Assembly (NCBI RefSeq): GCF_002115745.1
Contig: NZ_JFKB01000002.1
Span: 371,098 to 435,097, forward strand
Direction of reading: 5' to 3'
Source: Thalassospira alkalitolerans
GTDB lineage: Bacteria; Pseudomonadota; Alphaproteobacteria; Rhodospirillales; Thalassospiraceae
Length of the DNA: 64,000 nt
Shown here: piece by piece, positions 22,666-33,762 of the stretch
How the letters are laid out: each line of letters begins with the position of its first letter
Position numbering within the stretch: the first letter of the stretch is position 1
Made by a program: the position numbers and the translations under genes
Notes under the pieces: model-generated
Seen by the model: only the letters and a program-made list of their open reading frames with translations
The model's database searches: none
What the model was told of the DNA's origin: nothing

Positions 22666-23574
22666 TTAACCGGCCAGTGCGACCGCAATTTTGGCGCCAA
22701 GGGCCGCATTGTTGCGGACCAGCGCGATGTTGGCCTCAAGACTTTTGCCCTTGGTATGCTGAGTCACGCGTTGCAGAAGGAACGGGGTGACTTCGCGGCC
22801 ATGAATGTTCAGGCCTTTGGCTTCGATCAATGCGCTGTCAATTGCATGTTCGATGGCATCAAGTTCCAATGCCTTCTCGGCCGGGGGCGGGTTGCCAATT
22901 ACGGCACCGCCGGCAAGACCGAATTCCCATTTTGATTTCAGGAATTCTGCAATTTCGGCTGGGGTGTCAAGGCGAATCGGTGCTTTTTGGCCGCTTTTGA
23001 CCGTGTAAAAAGCCGGAAATTCATCGGTGCCATAGGAAATCACCGGCACGCCCAGCGTTTCAAGATGTTCAAGCGTCATCGGAATATCAAGGATCGCCTT
23101 GGCCCCGGCGCAGACCACGGCAACACTGGTTCTGCCAAGCTCTGTCAGGTCGGCCGAGATATCAAAACTTGTCGCCAGTTCGCGATGAACCCCGCCAATG
23201 CCGCCGGTGGCAAACACTTTGATACCGGCTTTTTCAGCCATGATCATGGTTGCCGAAACGGTGGTGGCACCGTCGCGTTTTTTGGCAATGCAATACGGGA
23301 TGTCACGGCGCGACAGTTTCAAAATGTCGGTGCCCTTGGCGAAATATTCCAGTTCCGCAGGTGACAGGCCGATTTTACAACGGCCGCCAATAACGGCAAT
23401 GGTGGCCGGGATGGCACCATTGTCACGCACATCTTGTTCAACCGCTTGTGCGGTTTCAAGGTTCTGCGGATAGGGCATGCCATGGGAAATAATGGTCGAT
23501 TCAAGGGCTACTACCGGCTTGCCGCTCGCAAGGGCTTCTGCAACTTCCGGGGCGATATCAATAAAGTCCGACAT
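22666..23574 (-). CDS. psuG: Pseudouridine-5'-phosphate glycosidase
   Basis: This 302-residue protein matches PsuG/IndA along its length: VALESTIISHGMPYPQNLETA, GAIPATIAVIGGRCKIGL, FATGGIGGVHRE, AKAILDIPMTLEHLETLGVPVISY and FPAFYTVKSG. It breaks the C-C bond of pseudouridine 5'-phosphate to give uracil and ribose 5-phosphate, recycling RNA-derived pseudouridine. The usual kinase partner psuK is not visible within the window. It is preceded by no obvious operon mate and ends at a strong terminator. Confidence 0.92.
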   Translation of the reverse strand: MSDFIDIAPEVAEALASGKPVVALESTIISHGMPYPQNLETAQAVEQDVRDNGAIPATIAVIGGRCKIGLSPAELEYFAKGTDILKLSRRDIPYCIAKKRDGATTVSATMIMAEKAGIKVFATGGIGGVHRELATSFDISADLTELGRTSVAVVCAGAKAILDIPMTLEHLETLGVPVISYGTDEFPAFYTVKSGQKAPIRLDTPAEIAEFLKSKWEFGLAGGAVIGNPPPAEKALELDAIEHAIDSALIEAKGLNIHGREVTPFLLQRVTQHTKGKSLEANIALVRNNAALGAKIAVALAG

Positions 23575-23696
23575 TCAAAATGCTCATGTGTGAGTTAAAG
23601 TTTTAAAGGTCAGAATTACGCGGATCGACCTGTGAAATCCACCTTAAACGCACATGATGATTAATCGGGGCATAATGCTGTTTTGTTCAGACAAAC

Positions 23697-23728
23697 AAAA
23701 ACGGCCGCCCCATCAGGACGGCCGTTTT
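23697..23728 (-). terminator. Terminator of the ilv gene cluster
   Basis: AAAACGGCCG / CGGCCGTTTT form a 10-bp stem 20 bases after the ilvC stop, followed by a T-rich run on the minus strand. Confidence 0.85.
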
Positions 23729-23747
23729 GAAATCCAAGCGGTAAAGC

Positions 23748-25378
<1,631 letters not shown>

Positions 25379-25484
25379 GGGTCTTGCTCCGCTAGGGCGC
25401 GGGCGGGCGCATTCAATGTGCAGCCCGGCCCGGCCTTTGATTATGGTTTGATGAGGTCGTAATCGCGATTGTCTTGATCGTCGA

Positions 25485-27248
25485 TCAGACCAGAACCATC
25501 CCTTCGTCGGAATCTATGGCTTCGTCACCGTTGGTTTCCGCACCAAGCAGCATTTCGTTATGCGGTTTGCCCGATGGAATCATCGGATAGCAGTTTTCCT
25601 TGTCATCCACAGCCACGTCGAGGATCACCGGACCATCGATTTCAAGCATCTGCTTGAGCGTGTCGTCCAGATCAGCCGGGTTGTTGCAGGTAAGCCCGGT
25701 AAAGCCGAATGCCTCGGAAAGTTTGACGAAGTCAGGAAGGGACTCGCTATAACTTTCGGAATAGCGTGACCCGTGCAGCAATTGCTGCCACTGGCGGACC
25801 ATGCCCATATAGCGGTTGTTCAGGATCACGGTTTTGACCGGCAGGTGATACTGCTTGAGCGTGGCGCATTCTTGAATATTCATCATCACCGAAGCATCAC
25901 CGGTAAAGCAGATCACGGTCGCATCGGGATGGGCAACCTGAACGCCCATGGCGGCTGGCATGCCATAGCCCATCGTGCCAAGGCCACCCGATGTCATCCA
26001 TTCATGGGGATGTTCAAACCCGAAATGCTGGGCCGCCCACATCTGGTGCTGTCCGACATCGGTGGTGATATAGGTTTTGCGGTCGCGCGTCAGCGCATGC
26101 AGGCGACGGATCACGTGCTGCGGCTTGATCACGTCATTGGGCTGCTTGTAAGACAGGCAGCGTTTGCCGCGCCAGCCTTCGATCTCGTCCCACCAGCTAT
26201 CAAGCGCCTTGGCGTCAATCCGGTGCTGTTTGGCTTTCCAGATTTTCATCATGTCTTCAAGGACATGACCAACATCGCCAATGATGCCGATATCGACGGG
26301 AACGTTTTTATTGATCGAGCTTTGATCAATATCGATCTGGACTTTCTGTGATCCCGGCGAGAAGAAATCAAGATTGCCGGTCACACGGTCATCAAAACGC
26401 GCGCCGATTGCAATCATGACATCGCAATCATGCATCGCCATGTTGGCTTCGTAGGTGCCGTGCATGCCCAGCATGCCAAGATACTGTTTGTCTGACGCCG
26501 GATAGGCCCCCAGACCCATCAGGGTCAGCGTGATCGGAACACCGGTCATACGGGTGAATTCGGTCAGGATCTTGCAAGCCTGACTGCCGGAATTGATCAC
26601 ACCGCCGCCGCAATACAGGATCGGCTTTTTCGCCGATGCCAGCAATTCGATGGCTTGTTCGATCTGGCCACGATCGCCTTTGACAATCGGATTATAGGTG
26701 CGGTGCGTGACCTGCGACGGTTCAAGATACGGCGCCTTGGCGACCAGAATATCTTTTGGCAGGTCAATCACAACCGGGCCCGGGCGGCCGCTTGTCGCAA
26801 CGTGGAATGCTTCATGCATCGTGCGCGCAAGCTTCTCGCTGTCCTTCACCAGATAGTTATGCTTGGTGCAGGGGCGGGTAATACCGGTGGTATCGGCTTC
26901 CTGAAAGGCATCATTGCCGATCAGGTGGGTCGGAACCTGCCCGGTCAGGCAGATAATGGGAATCGAGTCCATCAACGCGTCGGTAAGGCCGGTAACGGCA
27001 TTCGTTGCACCCGGACCACTGGTTACCAGCACAACGCCGACCTTACCGGTCGAACGTGCGTAACCTTCGGCGGCATGCACGGCAGCCTGTTCATGGCGTA
27101 CTAGGATATGACGAATCCGGTTTTGCTTAAATATCTCGTCATATAGCGGTAGGACAGCGCCGCCGGGATAGCCGAATACGACTTCCACACCCTGATCGAC
27201 CAGGGCCTGCAACACTACTTCCGAACCGTTTAAAATACGTTCTGCCAT
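25485..27248 (-). CDS. ilvB: Acetolactate synthase large subunit
   Basis: This 587-residue protein is a ThDP-dependent acetolactate synthase. The N-terminal PYR domain holds the catalytic glutamate in RHEQAAVHAAEGYARSTG, and the C-terminal PP domain has the ThDP motif GDASVMMNIQECATLKQYHLPVKTVILNN. It condenses pyruvate with pyruvate or 2-ketobutyrate, the first common step to Val, Leu and Ile. It leads the cluster; the 150 bases before it carry the miaA terminator and an unremarkable 14-codon ORF. The length and all domains look complete. Confidence 0.95.
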   Translation of the reverse strand: MAERILNGSEVVLQALVDQGVEVVFGYPGGAVLPLYDEIFKQNRIRHILVRHEQAAVHAAEGYARSTGKVGVVLVTSGPGATNAVTGLTDALMDSIPIICLTGQVPTHLIGNDAFQEADTTGITRPCTKHNYLVKDSEKLARTMHEAFHVATSGRPGPVVIDLPKDILVAKAPYLEPSQVTHRTYNPIVKGDRGQIEQAIELLASAKKPILYCGGGVINSGSQACKILTEFTRMTGVPITLTLMGLGAYPASDKQYLGMLGMHGTYEANMAMHDCDVMIAIGARFDDRVTGNLDFFSPGSQKVQIDIDQSSINKNVPVDIGIIGDVGHVLEDMMKIWKAKQHRIDAKALDSWWDEIEGWRGKRCLSYKQPNDVIKPQHVIRRLHALTRDRKTYITTDVGQHQMWAAQHFGFEHPHEWMTSGGLGTMGYGMPAAMGVQVAHPDATVICFTGDASVMMNIQECATLKQYHLPVKTVILNNRYMGMVRQWQQLLHGSRYSESYSESLPDFVKLSEAFGFTGLTCNNPADLDDTLKQMLEIDGPVILDVAVDDKENCYPMIPSGKPHNEMLLGAETNGDEAIDSDEGMVLV

Positions 27249-27335
27249 GATTTTCGAGCCTCTTTACTTAACGACAACAACGTGTCGTGTGATAACCGCG
27301 TGATTGAAACATGATCCAATTACCTTTGAACTGGA

Positions 27336-27365
27336 GTTGAAAAATCCGCCGAAACGGCGGTTTTC
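27336..27365 (-). terminator. Terminator after miaA
   Basis: CCGCC-GTTTC-GGCGG followed by ATTTTTC lies 35 bases after the miaA stop on the minus strand. It separates miaA from ilvB. Confidence 0.7.
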
Positions 27366-27400
27366 CGCCATTTGGAAGGCGGTAGGGCCAACCTATCGCC

Positions 27401-28366
27401 TCACTTTGGCGTGGTCAACAGAAATTGGTGAATATCATTACGCAATTTATCAGCTAAACTTTCCGAATATTGCGTGTCGATGATTTCCTTGTCGGTCATT
27501 TGATGGCGAAACCAGGTCAATTGACGCTTGGCATAACGTCGGGTTTCGCGTTGTGATTTCTCTTTGGCGGCGGGTAAATCCATCTCGCCTGCCAGATAGG
27601 CGGCAATCTCGCGCACGCCGACGGCCTTCATGACCGGCGCGCTTTCCGGCAGGTTTTCCGCCAAAAGCCCCCGGACTTCTTCAATAGCGCCCTGTTCGAT
27701 CATCAGATCAAAACGCCGATTGCAACGATCATAAAGAATATCGCGTGGCGGCATGTAGCACAGCTTTTTGAAAACCATGCTCGCAGGCGGTGTAACCATG
27801 GGGTCGCGGTGCCAGGCGGCAAGCCCGCGTCCGGTTCCTGCCAGAACTTCGGCCGCACGGATCAGGCGCTGGGTATTGGACGGATCAAGATTGGCGGCTG
27901 TGTCAGGATCGCGTTTGGCAAAATCATCAAAAAACGCCTGATGTCCGGCTTTTTCAAGTTCGGCGGTGACCTGATCGCGAATGTCGGCGGGGATATCGGG
28001 AATGGGGGCGATCCCCTGCGTCAGGGCATTCAGATACATGCCCGTGCCACCGGTAATGATCGGCAATTTTCCCGTCGCATGGCATTCGGCGATTTCCGCC
28101 ATTGCCATGCCACGCCACTTCCCGGCAGAGCACGCCTCGCGCCCGGAAAGCACACCATAAAGCCGATGCGGGGCGCGTGCGATTTCACCATCGTCAGGCC
28201 GCGCACTTAGCACGCGCAGTTCCTTGTAGACCTGCATGCTGTCGGCATTGATCACCACACCGTCAAATGCCTCGGCCATATCAAGGGCAAGTGCTGATTT
28301 GCCGCTTGCCGTTGGTCCGGCAACGATCAGGACGGGGTGAAACGGGGGAGCGGAAACAGCAGACAT
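27401..28366 (-). CDS. miaA: tRNA dimethylallyltransferase
   Basis: This 321-residue protein has the P-loop GPTASGKS (17-24), then VVINADSMQVYKELRVLSARP and the zinc/tRNA-recognition parts ITGGTGMYLNALTQGI and RRYAKRQLTWFRHQ. It adds the dimethylallyl group to A37 of tRNAs reading UNN codons, which supports frame maintenance. I used the ATG at 28366 (MSAVSAPPFHP); the open frame continues upstream to 28561 but has no family match there. It is divergent from serB. Confidence 0.93.
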   Translation of the reverse strand: MSAVSAPPFHPVLIVAGPTASGKSALALDMAEAFDGVVINADSMQVYKELRVLSARPDDGEIARAPHRLYGVLSGREACSAGKWRGMAMAEIAECHATGKLPIITGGTGMYLNALTQGIAPIPDIPADIRDQVTAELEKAGHQAFFDDFAKRDPDTAANLDPSNTQRLIRAAEVLAGTGRGLAAWHRDPMVTPPASMVFKKLCYMPPRDILYDRCNRRFDLMIEQGAIEEVRGLLAENLPESAPVMKAVGVREIAAYLAGEMDLPAAKEKSQRETRRYAKRQLTWFRHQMTDKEIIDTQYSESLADKLRNDIHQFLLTTPK

Positions 28367-28575
28367 TGGAAAGGCACTTTCAGTTCTTCTATTTATTGAG
28401 AACGCCCAGTTTATGAGGTTCGGTTCGCAAGGCATAGAAATTAGCGCCGTTGCAGAGGACAAAAATTGTGCAGAGGACGGGCTTTGGGGAAAACGGGACT
28501 TGTCTTTGGTCGGAGCAATGCGGATAAAGACGCAAATATTATTTAGCTTTTGCCATGCCAAGGAGCCCGCAATCC

Positions 28576-29466
28576 ATGGATCTGGTCCTGACCCTGATCA
28601 CGGCCCCCCATTCTAACGCGCTGAGCGATGATATCGTCGAGCGCGCCAAAGTCGTTCTGGCCGGGGCCGGGGCGAGTGTCGGGGATGTTACCTGGCTTGC
28701 CGATGGGGAAGCCTGCGATATCGGCTTTGTCGGGCTGAGTATTGATATCGCTGATACGGCGCTTCGGGATGCCAACCTTGGTGTCGATGCCGTTACTCAG
28801 GTTGCAAGCAGGCGCCGCAAAAAGCTTTTGATCGCGGATATGGACAGCACCATGGTTACCGGTGAAACGCTGGACGAGCTTGCCGCTTTTGCCGGGGTCA
28901 AGGATCGTGTTGCGGCAATTACCGCGCGGGCGATGAATGGTGAGCTTGATTTCGAAGCCGCCCTTGATGAACGCGTTGGTTTGCTGGATGGCATGTCGAC
29001 CGACATGATGGCCGAAGCTTGGAAAACGGTGGAATATACCGGTGGGGCAAAAACACTGGTTGCGACCATGAAGGCCAATGGTGGCTTTGCCGCATTGGTA
29101 TCGGGTGGGTTTGATTACTTTACCGGGGCGGTGCGCGCCGAACTTGGTTTTGATTTTGATCAGGCCAATGTGCTGATCACCAAGGATGGCAAGCTGACCG
29201 GCAAGGTGCAAAAGCCGGTATTGGATCGTCAAGCCAAGGTCGATGCGCTTGAAAAACTTGCCGCTCAGCAAGGGATTGGCGTTGAAGACGCAATTGCAGT
29301 TGGCGATGGAGCCAATGATCTTCAGATGATTTCACTGGCTGGAATCGGTGTTGCGTTCCATGCCAAACCGTCGGTTCAGCAACAAGCCCGTATTTGCATT
29401 AATCATGGCGATTTGACCGCCCTGCTTTATCTGCAAGGTTATGCCAAGGCCGATTTCGTTGCCTGA
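28576..29466 (+). CDS. serB: Phosphoserine phosphatase
   Basis: This 296-residue protein is a SerB-type HAD phosphatase: the DMDST motif (88-92) holds the nucleophile Asp88, TGETLDELA the acid/base and substrate residues, and GDGANDLQM the Mg-binding motif IV; an N-terminal part resembles a regulatory ACT-like domain. It makes serine from phosphoserine. The ATG at 28576 follows AAGGAG at 10 bases; an ATG seven codons earlier (28555) is also in frame. It is divergent from miaA. Confidence 0.93.
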   Translation: MDLVLTLITAPHSNALSDDIVERAKVVLAGAGASVGDVTWLADGEACDIGFVGLSIDIADTALRDANLGVDAVTQVASRRRKKLLIADMDSTMVTGETLDELAAFAGVKDRVAAITARAMNGELDFEAALDERVGLLDGMSTDMMAEAWKTVEYTGGAKTLVATMKANGGFAALVSGGFDYFTGAVRAELGFDFDQANVLITKDGKLTGKVQKPVLDRQAKVDALEKLAAQQGIGVEDAIAVGDGANDLQMISLAGIGVAFHAKPSVQQQARICINHGDLTALLYLQGYAKADFVA

Positions 29467-29490
29467 GTAACCCGACGAAACACGGAAATG

Positions 29491-29525
29491 CAAAAAGGGC
29501 GGCCCTTGCGGGTCGCCCTTTTTGC
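29491..29525. terminator. Bidirectional terminator between serB and degP
   Basis: AAAAAGGGCG / CGCCCTTTTT flank a GC-rich inner stem, giving an almost palindromic hairpin with a run of A on one side and T on the other. It serves both convergent genes. Confidence 0.88.
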
Positions 29526-29551
29526 GTATCAGGCAATAAAACCCGAAGGTC

Positions 29552-31063
29552 TTATTGTTCCTTGTTAAGCGTCAGACCGAAATAGCGCGGGCCTGCCGAG
29601 GTTTCGATCAGCATCAGGATCGTGCGTTTGTCATCATCAAGGGCCTTTTTGACCGCGTCAGAGACTTCCTCGACCGAGGAAACCGAGCTGTGCGAGGCTT
29701 CGATAATGATGTCGCCCGGGCGGACACCCTTTTCGGCGGCATAGCTGTCACCATTGACCTCGGTCACGATGACACCTTCGGTGCCTTCGGCCAGGTTATA
29801 GCGACGGCGCAGTTCGTCATTAACATTGGCAACCTTGACGCCAAGAGCCTTGATTTCGGCTGCGGCAACGGCGGGTGCCGGTTGCTCTGCCGGATCGGCG
29901 GCGGTGGCGACAATTTCTTCTTCTTCAAGTTCGCCAAGTTCGACCTGAACGGTTTTCTTTTCACCGTCACGCCAGAGAACTACATCGACATCCTTGCCAA
30001 TTTTGGTTTCGGCAACAATACGCGGCAGGCGGCGCATGCTTTCGACTTCACGACCGTCAAATGACAGGATCACGTCACCCTGTTTGATGCCGGCGGCTTT
30101 TGCCGGGCCGTCATCTGAAACACCGGCAACCATGGCACCGGTCGAGGTATCTAGACCGACCGAGTCTGCGATGTCATCGGTTACAGTCTGGATGTGAACG
30201 CCGAGCCAGCCACGACGGGTGCGGCCGTATTCTTTGAGTTGATCAACAACCGAATTGGCGATGGCCGACGGGATGGCAAAGCCAATACCGACCGAGCCGC
30301 CGGACGGCGAGTAAATCGCACTGTTGATCCCGATGACGTCGCCATCAAGGTTGAACAGCGGGCCACCGGAATTCCCACGGTTGATTGATGCATCGGTCTG
30401 AATGAAGTCATCATACGGACCCTGATTGATGTCGCGGTTTCGTGCCGAAATGATACCGGCAGTTACCGTGCCGCCAAGGCCGAACGGGTTGCCGATGGCC
30501 ACAGCCCAGTCACCGATGCGGGCATGATCGGAATCACCCCATTTAACGAAGGGCAGGTCTTTGGCCGGTTCGACTTTGAGAAGGGCAACGTCGGTTTTCG
30601 GATCGCGGCCAATCAGTTTCGCCGGAAGGGTTTCACCTTCGTGCAGGCGGACGGTGATTTCGTCGGCACCGTCAATCACATGGTTGTTGGTGACAATGTA
30701 GCCATCCGCAGAAATGATAAAGCCTGAACCAAGTGCTGTCGCGCGACGCTGTTGGGGCGCCTGACCTTGACCTTGGCCCTGACCTTGTCCGCCGCCCTGT
30801 CCGTTGCGATCCATAAAGTCGCGGAACAGGTCTTCAAATGGCGATCCGGGAGGGAACTGGAAATCCGGTCCCTGACGTTCAGCCACCATCTGGCTGGTCG
30901 AGATATTTACCACAGTGGGCAGAAGCTTTTCGGCTAGATCTGCGAAACTTTCAGGAGCGGGGCGAGCGTTCGCAATTTGCGAGACGCTGGTCACGCCAAG
31001 AAGAACAATCACCAGCGCAGCGGTAAATTTGTTTCGCGCCGGGTTGTATAATGCTTTTAGCAT
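29552..31063 (-). CDS. Periplasmic serine protease, DegP/Do family
   Basis: This 503-residue protein is a DegP-type protease/chaperone. It has an N-terminal signal (about residues 1-33), a Gly/Gln-rich loop (88-102), and a trypsin-like domain with H128 (TNNHVI), D158 (TDVALL) and S232 (RGNSGGPL). Two PDZ domains follow (about 290-370 and 415-500). It degrades or refolds damaged periplasmic proteins. The ATG at 31063 starts the signal peptide; the frame runs on to 31141, without family support. It faces serB and lies 80 bases from a bidirectional terminator. Confidence 0.93.
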   Translation of the reverse strand: MLKALYNPARNKFTAALVIVLLGVTSVSQIANARPAPESFADLAEKLLPTVVNISTSQMVAERQGPDFQFPPGSPFEDLFRDFMDRNGQGGGQGQGQGQGQAPQQRRATALGSGFIISADGYIVTNNHVIDGADEITVRLHEGETLPAKLIGRDPKTDVALLKVEPAKDLPFVKWGDSDHARIGDWAVAIGNPFGLGGTVTAGIISARNRDINQGPYDDFIQTDASINRGNSGGPLFNLDGDVIGINSAIYSPSGGSVGIGFAIPSAIANSVVDQLKEYGRTRRGWLGVHIQTVTDDIADSVGLDTSTGAMVAGVSDDGPAKAAGIKQGDVILSFDGREVESMRRLPRIVAETKIGKDVDVVLWRDGEKKTVQVELGELEEEEIVATAADPAEQPAPAVAAAEIKALGVKVANVNDELRRRYNLAEGTEGVIVTEVNGDSYAAEKGVRPGDIIIEASHSSVSSVEEVSDAVKKALDDDKRTILMLIETSAGPRYFGLTLNKEQ

Positions 31064-31280
31064 GTGTCTGATCCTGTTCGTTGCCGCGTTCACGGTTTTG
31101 TTTTCTTGCAGCACGCGATGCCGCTCTTTCGTATAGTTCACGCATCGCTTAACTAGCCAAGTTAGCCCCGAGTTTGTCAGAAATTTGGCAAGGCTGAGAA
31201 AAAAGAAGGCATGACGCGGTTTTTATGTGTTTCGCGACCGAAATCCACGATTTTACGTAAATATCCATCTGTCTGAGTTT

Positions 31281-31472
31281 TCAAAGCCAGACCCGCATGC
31301 CCCAAATCGCGGCAATTGCGACGATAGCGGCAATAAGGCCACCGATCCTAAGCTGGGATTCCGGGATTTCCTGCATAAGTTCCATCACACGTTTGGCCCC
31401 GCCCGGGAATAACGAATAAAACATCCCCTCCAGCGCGATGGCCAGGAGAATAGCTGTGGCGAGTTCCTTCAT
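31281..31472 (-). CDS. DUF2065 family membrane protein
   Basis: This 63-residue protein has two hydrophobic helices (about residues 4-22 and 42-61) linked by FPGGAKRVMELMQEIPESQLRIGG, the DUF2065 signature. The family often stands beside hflC-hflK, as here. Function is not established. It is 130 bases downstream of hflC across a terminator, so it likely has its own promoter. Confidence 0.88.
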   Translation of the reverse strand: MKELATAILLAIALEGMFYSLFPGGAKRVMELMQEIPESQLRIGGLIAAIVAIAAIWGMRVWL

Positions 31473-31544
31473 GGGCTTGGACGTTCCGGCGTTTCTATGA
31501 ACCTGTGTTCAATATAACTATCAACAGGACATTATTTTCAAATA

Positions 31545-31578
31545 AAAAAGGGCGACCGGCACACTATGCCGGTCGCCC
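31545..31578 (-). terminator. Terminator of hflKC
   Basis: GGGCGACCGGCA / TGCCGGTCGCCC is a perfect 12-bp stem, followed on the minus strand by six T residues, 28 bases after the hflC stop. Confidence 0.9.
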
Positions 31579-31605
31579 TAGTGCTTTGTCCAGCACCTGT
31601 TTTGT

Positions 31606-32478
31606 CTAGCGGCTTGCGCCAGGCGTGGAGTTGTTAAAGTACTGGAAGAACTCGGAATCCGGTGAAATCACCATGGTCGAGCCATCCGAAAGTGCCTCGC
31701 GATAGGCTTCAAGCGAACGATAGAACTCGAAGAAGCTGGCATCTTTGCCATAGGCTTCACCAAGAACAATGTTTCGCTGGCCATCGCCTTCACCGCGCAG
31801 GACTTCGGCCTGACGGCGTGCCTCGGCCAAGATACCAACGCGTTCACGATCCGCTTCTGCCTGGATTTTCGCCTTAAGTTCTTCACCCTCGGCGCGAAGC
31901 TGTGCAGCTTCGGCGATACGTGAAGAACGCATGCGGTTATAGACCGCCTGCGATGTTTCCTGCGGCAGATCGGTACGGCCGATACGAACGTCAATCAGCT
32001 CGACACCGAATTCTTTGGCCGGTTCGATCAGGGTTGACTGGATTTTTTCCATGATCTGCGACCGATTATCCGACAACAGGGCGACAAGCGGGGCCTGTGC
32101 CAATTCGCCACGGATAACCGAGTTCAGACGCTGACCGAACAGCTGTACAAAGTTTGCTGTGTTGGTTGCGCGCTGACGGAACTGAAGCGGATCAACGATT
32201 TTCCAACGGGCAAAGCTGTCAACATTGACACGCTTCTGATCCGACAGAAGAACCTGCTGAACTGGCGGGTCAAGTTCAAGAATGCGGCGTTCGTAGTATT
32301 CCACATTCTGGATCGGCAGCTTGAAATGCAGGCCCGGTTCGGAAACCGCATGGACCGGATTACCGAACTGCAATACCAGCGCCTGCTGGTCCTGACGGAC
32401 GGTAAACATGCACATGGATGCAACCACGGCTGCGATAACAACAACGACGCCGGTGGCAATAAGTTTAGGACTAGCCAT
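31606..32478 (-). CDS. hflC: HflC, FtsH protease modulator
   Basis: This 290-residue protein has one N-terminal membrane helix (about 5-27) and an SPFH/band 7 domain (FTVRQDQQALVLQFG to about 200), followed by a long charged helix (AAQLRAEGEELKAKIQAEADRERVGIL). HflK and HflC form a large periplasmic cage around FtsH and limit its access to membrane proteins. The start overlaps the hflK stop by one base (TAATG), so translation is coupled. It ends with FYRSLEAYREAL, usual for the family. Confidence 0.94.
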   Translation of the reverse strand: MASPKLIATGVVVVIAAVVASMCMFTVRQDQQALVLQFGNPVHAVSEPGLHFKLPIQNVEYYERRILELDPPVQQVLLSDQKRVNVDSFARWKIVDPLQFRQRATNTANFVQLFGQRLNSVIRGELAQAPLVALLSDNRSQIMEKIQSTLIEPAKEFGVELIDVRIGRTDLPQETSQAVYNRMRSSRIAEAAQLRAEGEELKAKIQAEADRERVGILAEARRQAEVLRGEGDGQRNIVLGEAYGKDASFFEFYRSLEAYREALSDGSTMVISPDSEFFQYFNNSTPGASR

Positions 32479-33614
32479 TAGTTGTTGCCTCCTGCGTTCG
32501 CGCGTTTCTGGATTTCAGGCAACGGCAGATACGGAACAACGCCGTTGGCACCTTCGCCCTTCTGATCAAGGATGACCTTGTTGGCGTTCTTAAGAACGTC
32601 CTGCATGGTTTCCAGATACAGACGACGCGTGGTGACATCCTTGGCGGTCAGATAAGAATTATAGACCGAGATAAAGCGTTCTGCTTCACCCTGGGCATTC
32701 TTGACCACCTGATCCTTGTAAGCACGGGCTTCAAGAACCAAACGTTGTGCTTCACCTTTGGCGCGCGGAAGGATGTCGTTGCTATAGGCCAATGCTTCGT
32801 TCTGAGAACGATCACGGTCCTGACGGGCACGCTGCACATCGTTAAATGCATCGATAACATCCCGCGGCGGATCAACTTTCTGCATTTTCACTTCGGCAAT
32901 GAAAATACCCGAAGCATAACCATCGACGATGCTTTGCAGCAGAGTACGTGTCTGTTCTTCAACACGCACACGACCAACTGTCAGGGCTTCTTCCAGACTG
33001 GTCTTGCCGACGACCTCGCGGATCGCACTTTCGGCCGCAAGCTTGATGGTGTTTTCCGGATCGCGAACATTAAACAGATAGGCACCTGCATCGCTGATGC
33101 GCCACTGAACGACATAATCGATGTCGATGATGTTCTGATCGCCGGTCAGCATCAGGCTTTCTTCGGGAACGTCACGTGAACCACCATTGCCTGCACCACC
33201 GGTGCCGCGATAACCAATTTCGATTTGGTTGGTACGTTCAACGTTTGGCTTGATCACTTCACCGATTGGTGCGGGCAAGAAGTAATTCAAACCCGGACCG
33301 GTCGTGCCAACCCATTTGCCAAACAGCAAGGTGACACCCTGTTCGCCCGGCTGAATACGATAGAAGCCGGTCAGAAGCCACAACCCGATTACGGCGATAC
33401 CGATCAGGACAAAGCCCTTGTAGCCGCCACCACCACCGGGAAATAGCCGTTTAAGGCGTTCCTGGCTTTTGCGGATCATTTCATCAAAATCGGGGGGTGT
33501 GTTACCACCGCCACCGCCGCCACCCTGAGGACGCTGTCCCCATGGATTGCGGCCGCCGCCGTTGTTTCCGCCACTGCCCCAGGGGCCGCCGCCCCCTTGT
33601 GAATTCCAAGGCAT
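32478..33614 (-). CDS. hflK: HflK, FtsH protease modulator
   Basis: This 378-residue protein starts with a Gly/Asn/Pro-rich cytoplasmic stretch (NSQGGGGPWGSGG), then one membrane helix (about 68-84, GFVLIGIAVIGLWLLTGFYR) and an SPFH domain (about 90-340) with VKMQKVDPPRDVIDAFNDVQRARQDR. With HflC it controls FtsH. It is the first gene of the operon. The alphaproteobacterial Gly-rich head is normal. Confidence 0.94.
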   Translation of the reverse strand: MPWNSQGGGGPWGSGGNNGGGRNPWGQRPQGGGGGGGNTPPDFDEMIRKSQERLKRLFPGGGGGYKGFVLIGIAVIGLWLLTGFYRIQPGEQGVTLLFGKWVGTTGPGLNYFLPAPIGEVIKPNVERTNQIEIGYRGTGGAGNGGSRDVPEESLMLTGDQNIIDIDYVVQWRISDAGAYLFNVRDPENTIKLAAESAIREVVGKTSLEEALTVGRVRVEEQTRTLLQSIVDGYASGIFIAEVKMQKVDPPRDVIDAFNDVQRARQDRDRSQNEALAYSNDILPRAKGEAQRLVLEARAYKDQVVKNAQGEAERFISVYNSYLTAKDVTTRRLYLETMQDVLKNANKVILDQKGEGANGVVPYLPLPEIQKRANAGGNN

Positions 33615-33762
33615 CGAGTGTCTTCCTCTTCTTGCCGTTCGGTGTTTATCTTTGCTTACCGTGTTCTATCGTCTTATATGACAGCTTGCCGTGCAAAACA
33701 ACGATAGGCGCCCGTAAGTTCTGTTTGATCACAGACTTAAGCCAATTTTCGGAGACCGCAAT

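Noticed and set aside
27268..27312. A 14-codon ORF before ilvB as an attenuation leader peptide
   Set aside because: It has no run of Ile, Leu or Val codons, and the terminator lies upstream of it, not between it and ilvB.
29555..30064. A 169-codon plus-strand ORF opposite the DegP gene
   Set aside because: The minus-strand frame has full protease and PDZ motifs; this one is a shadow.
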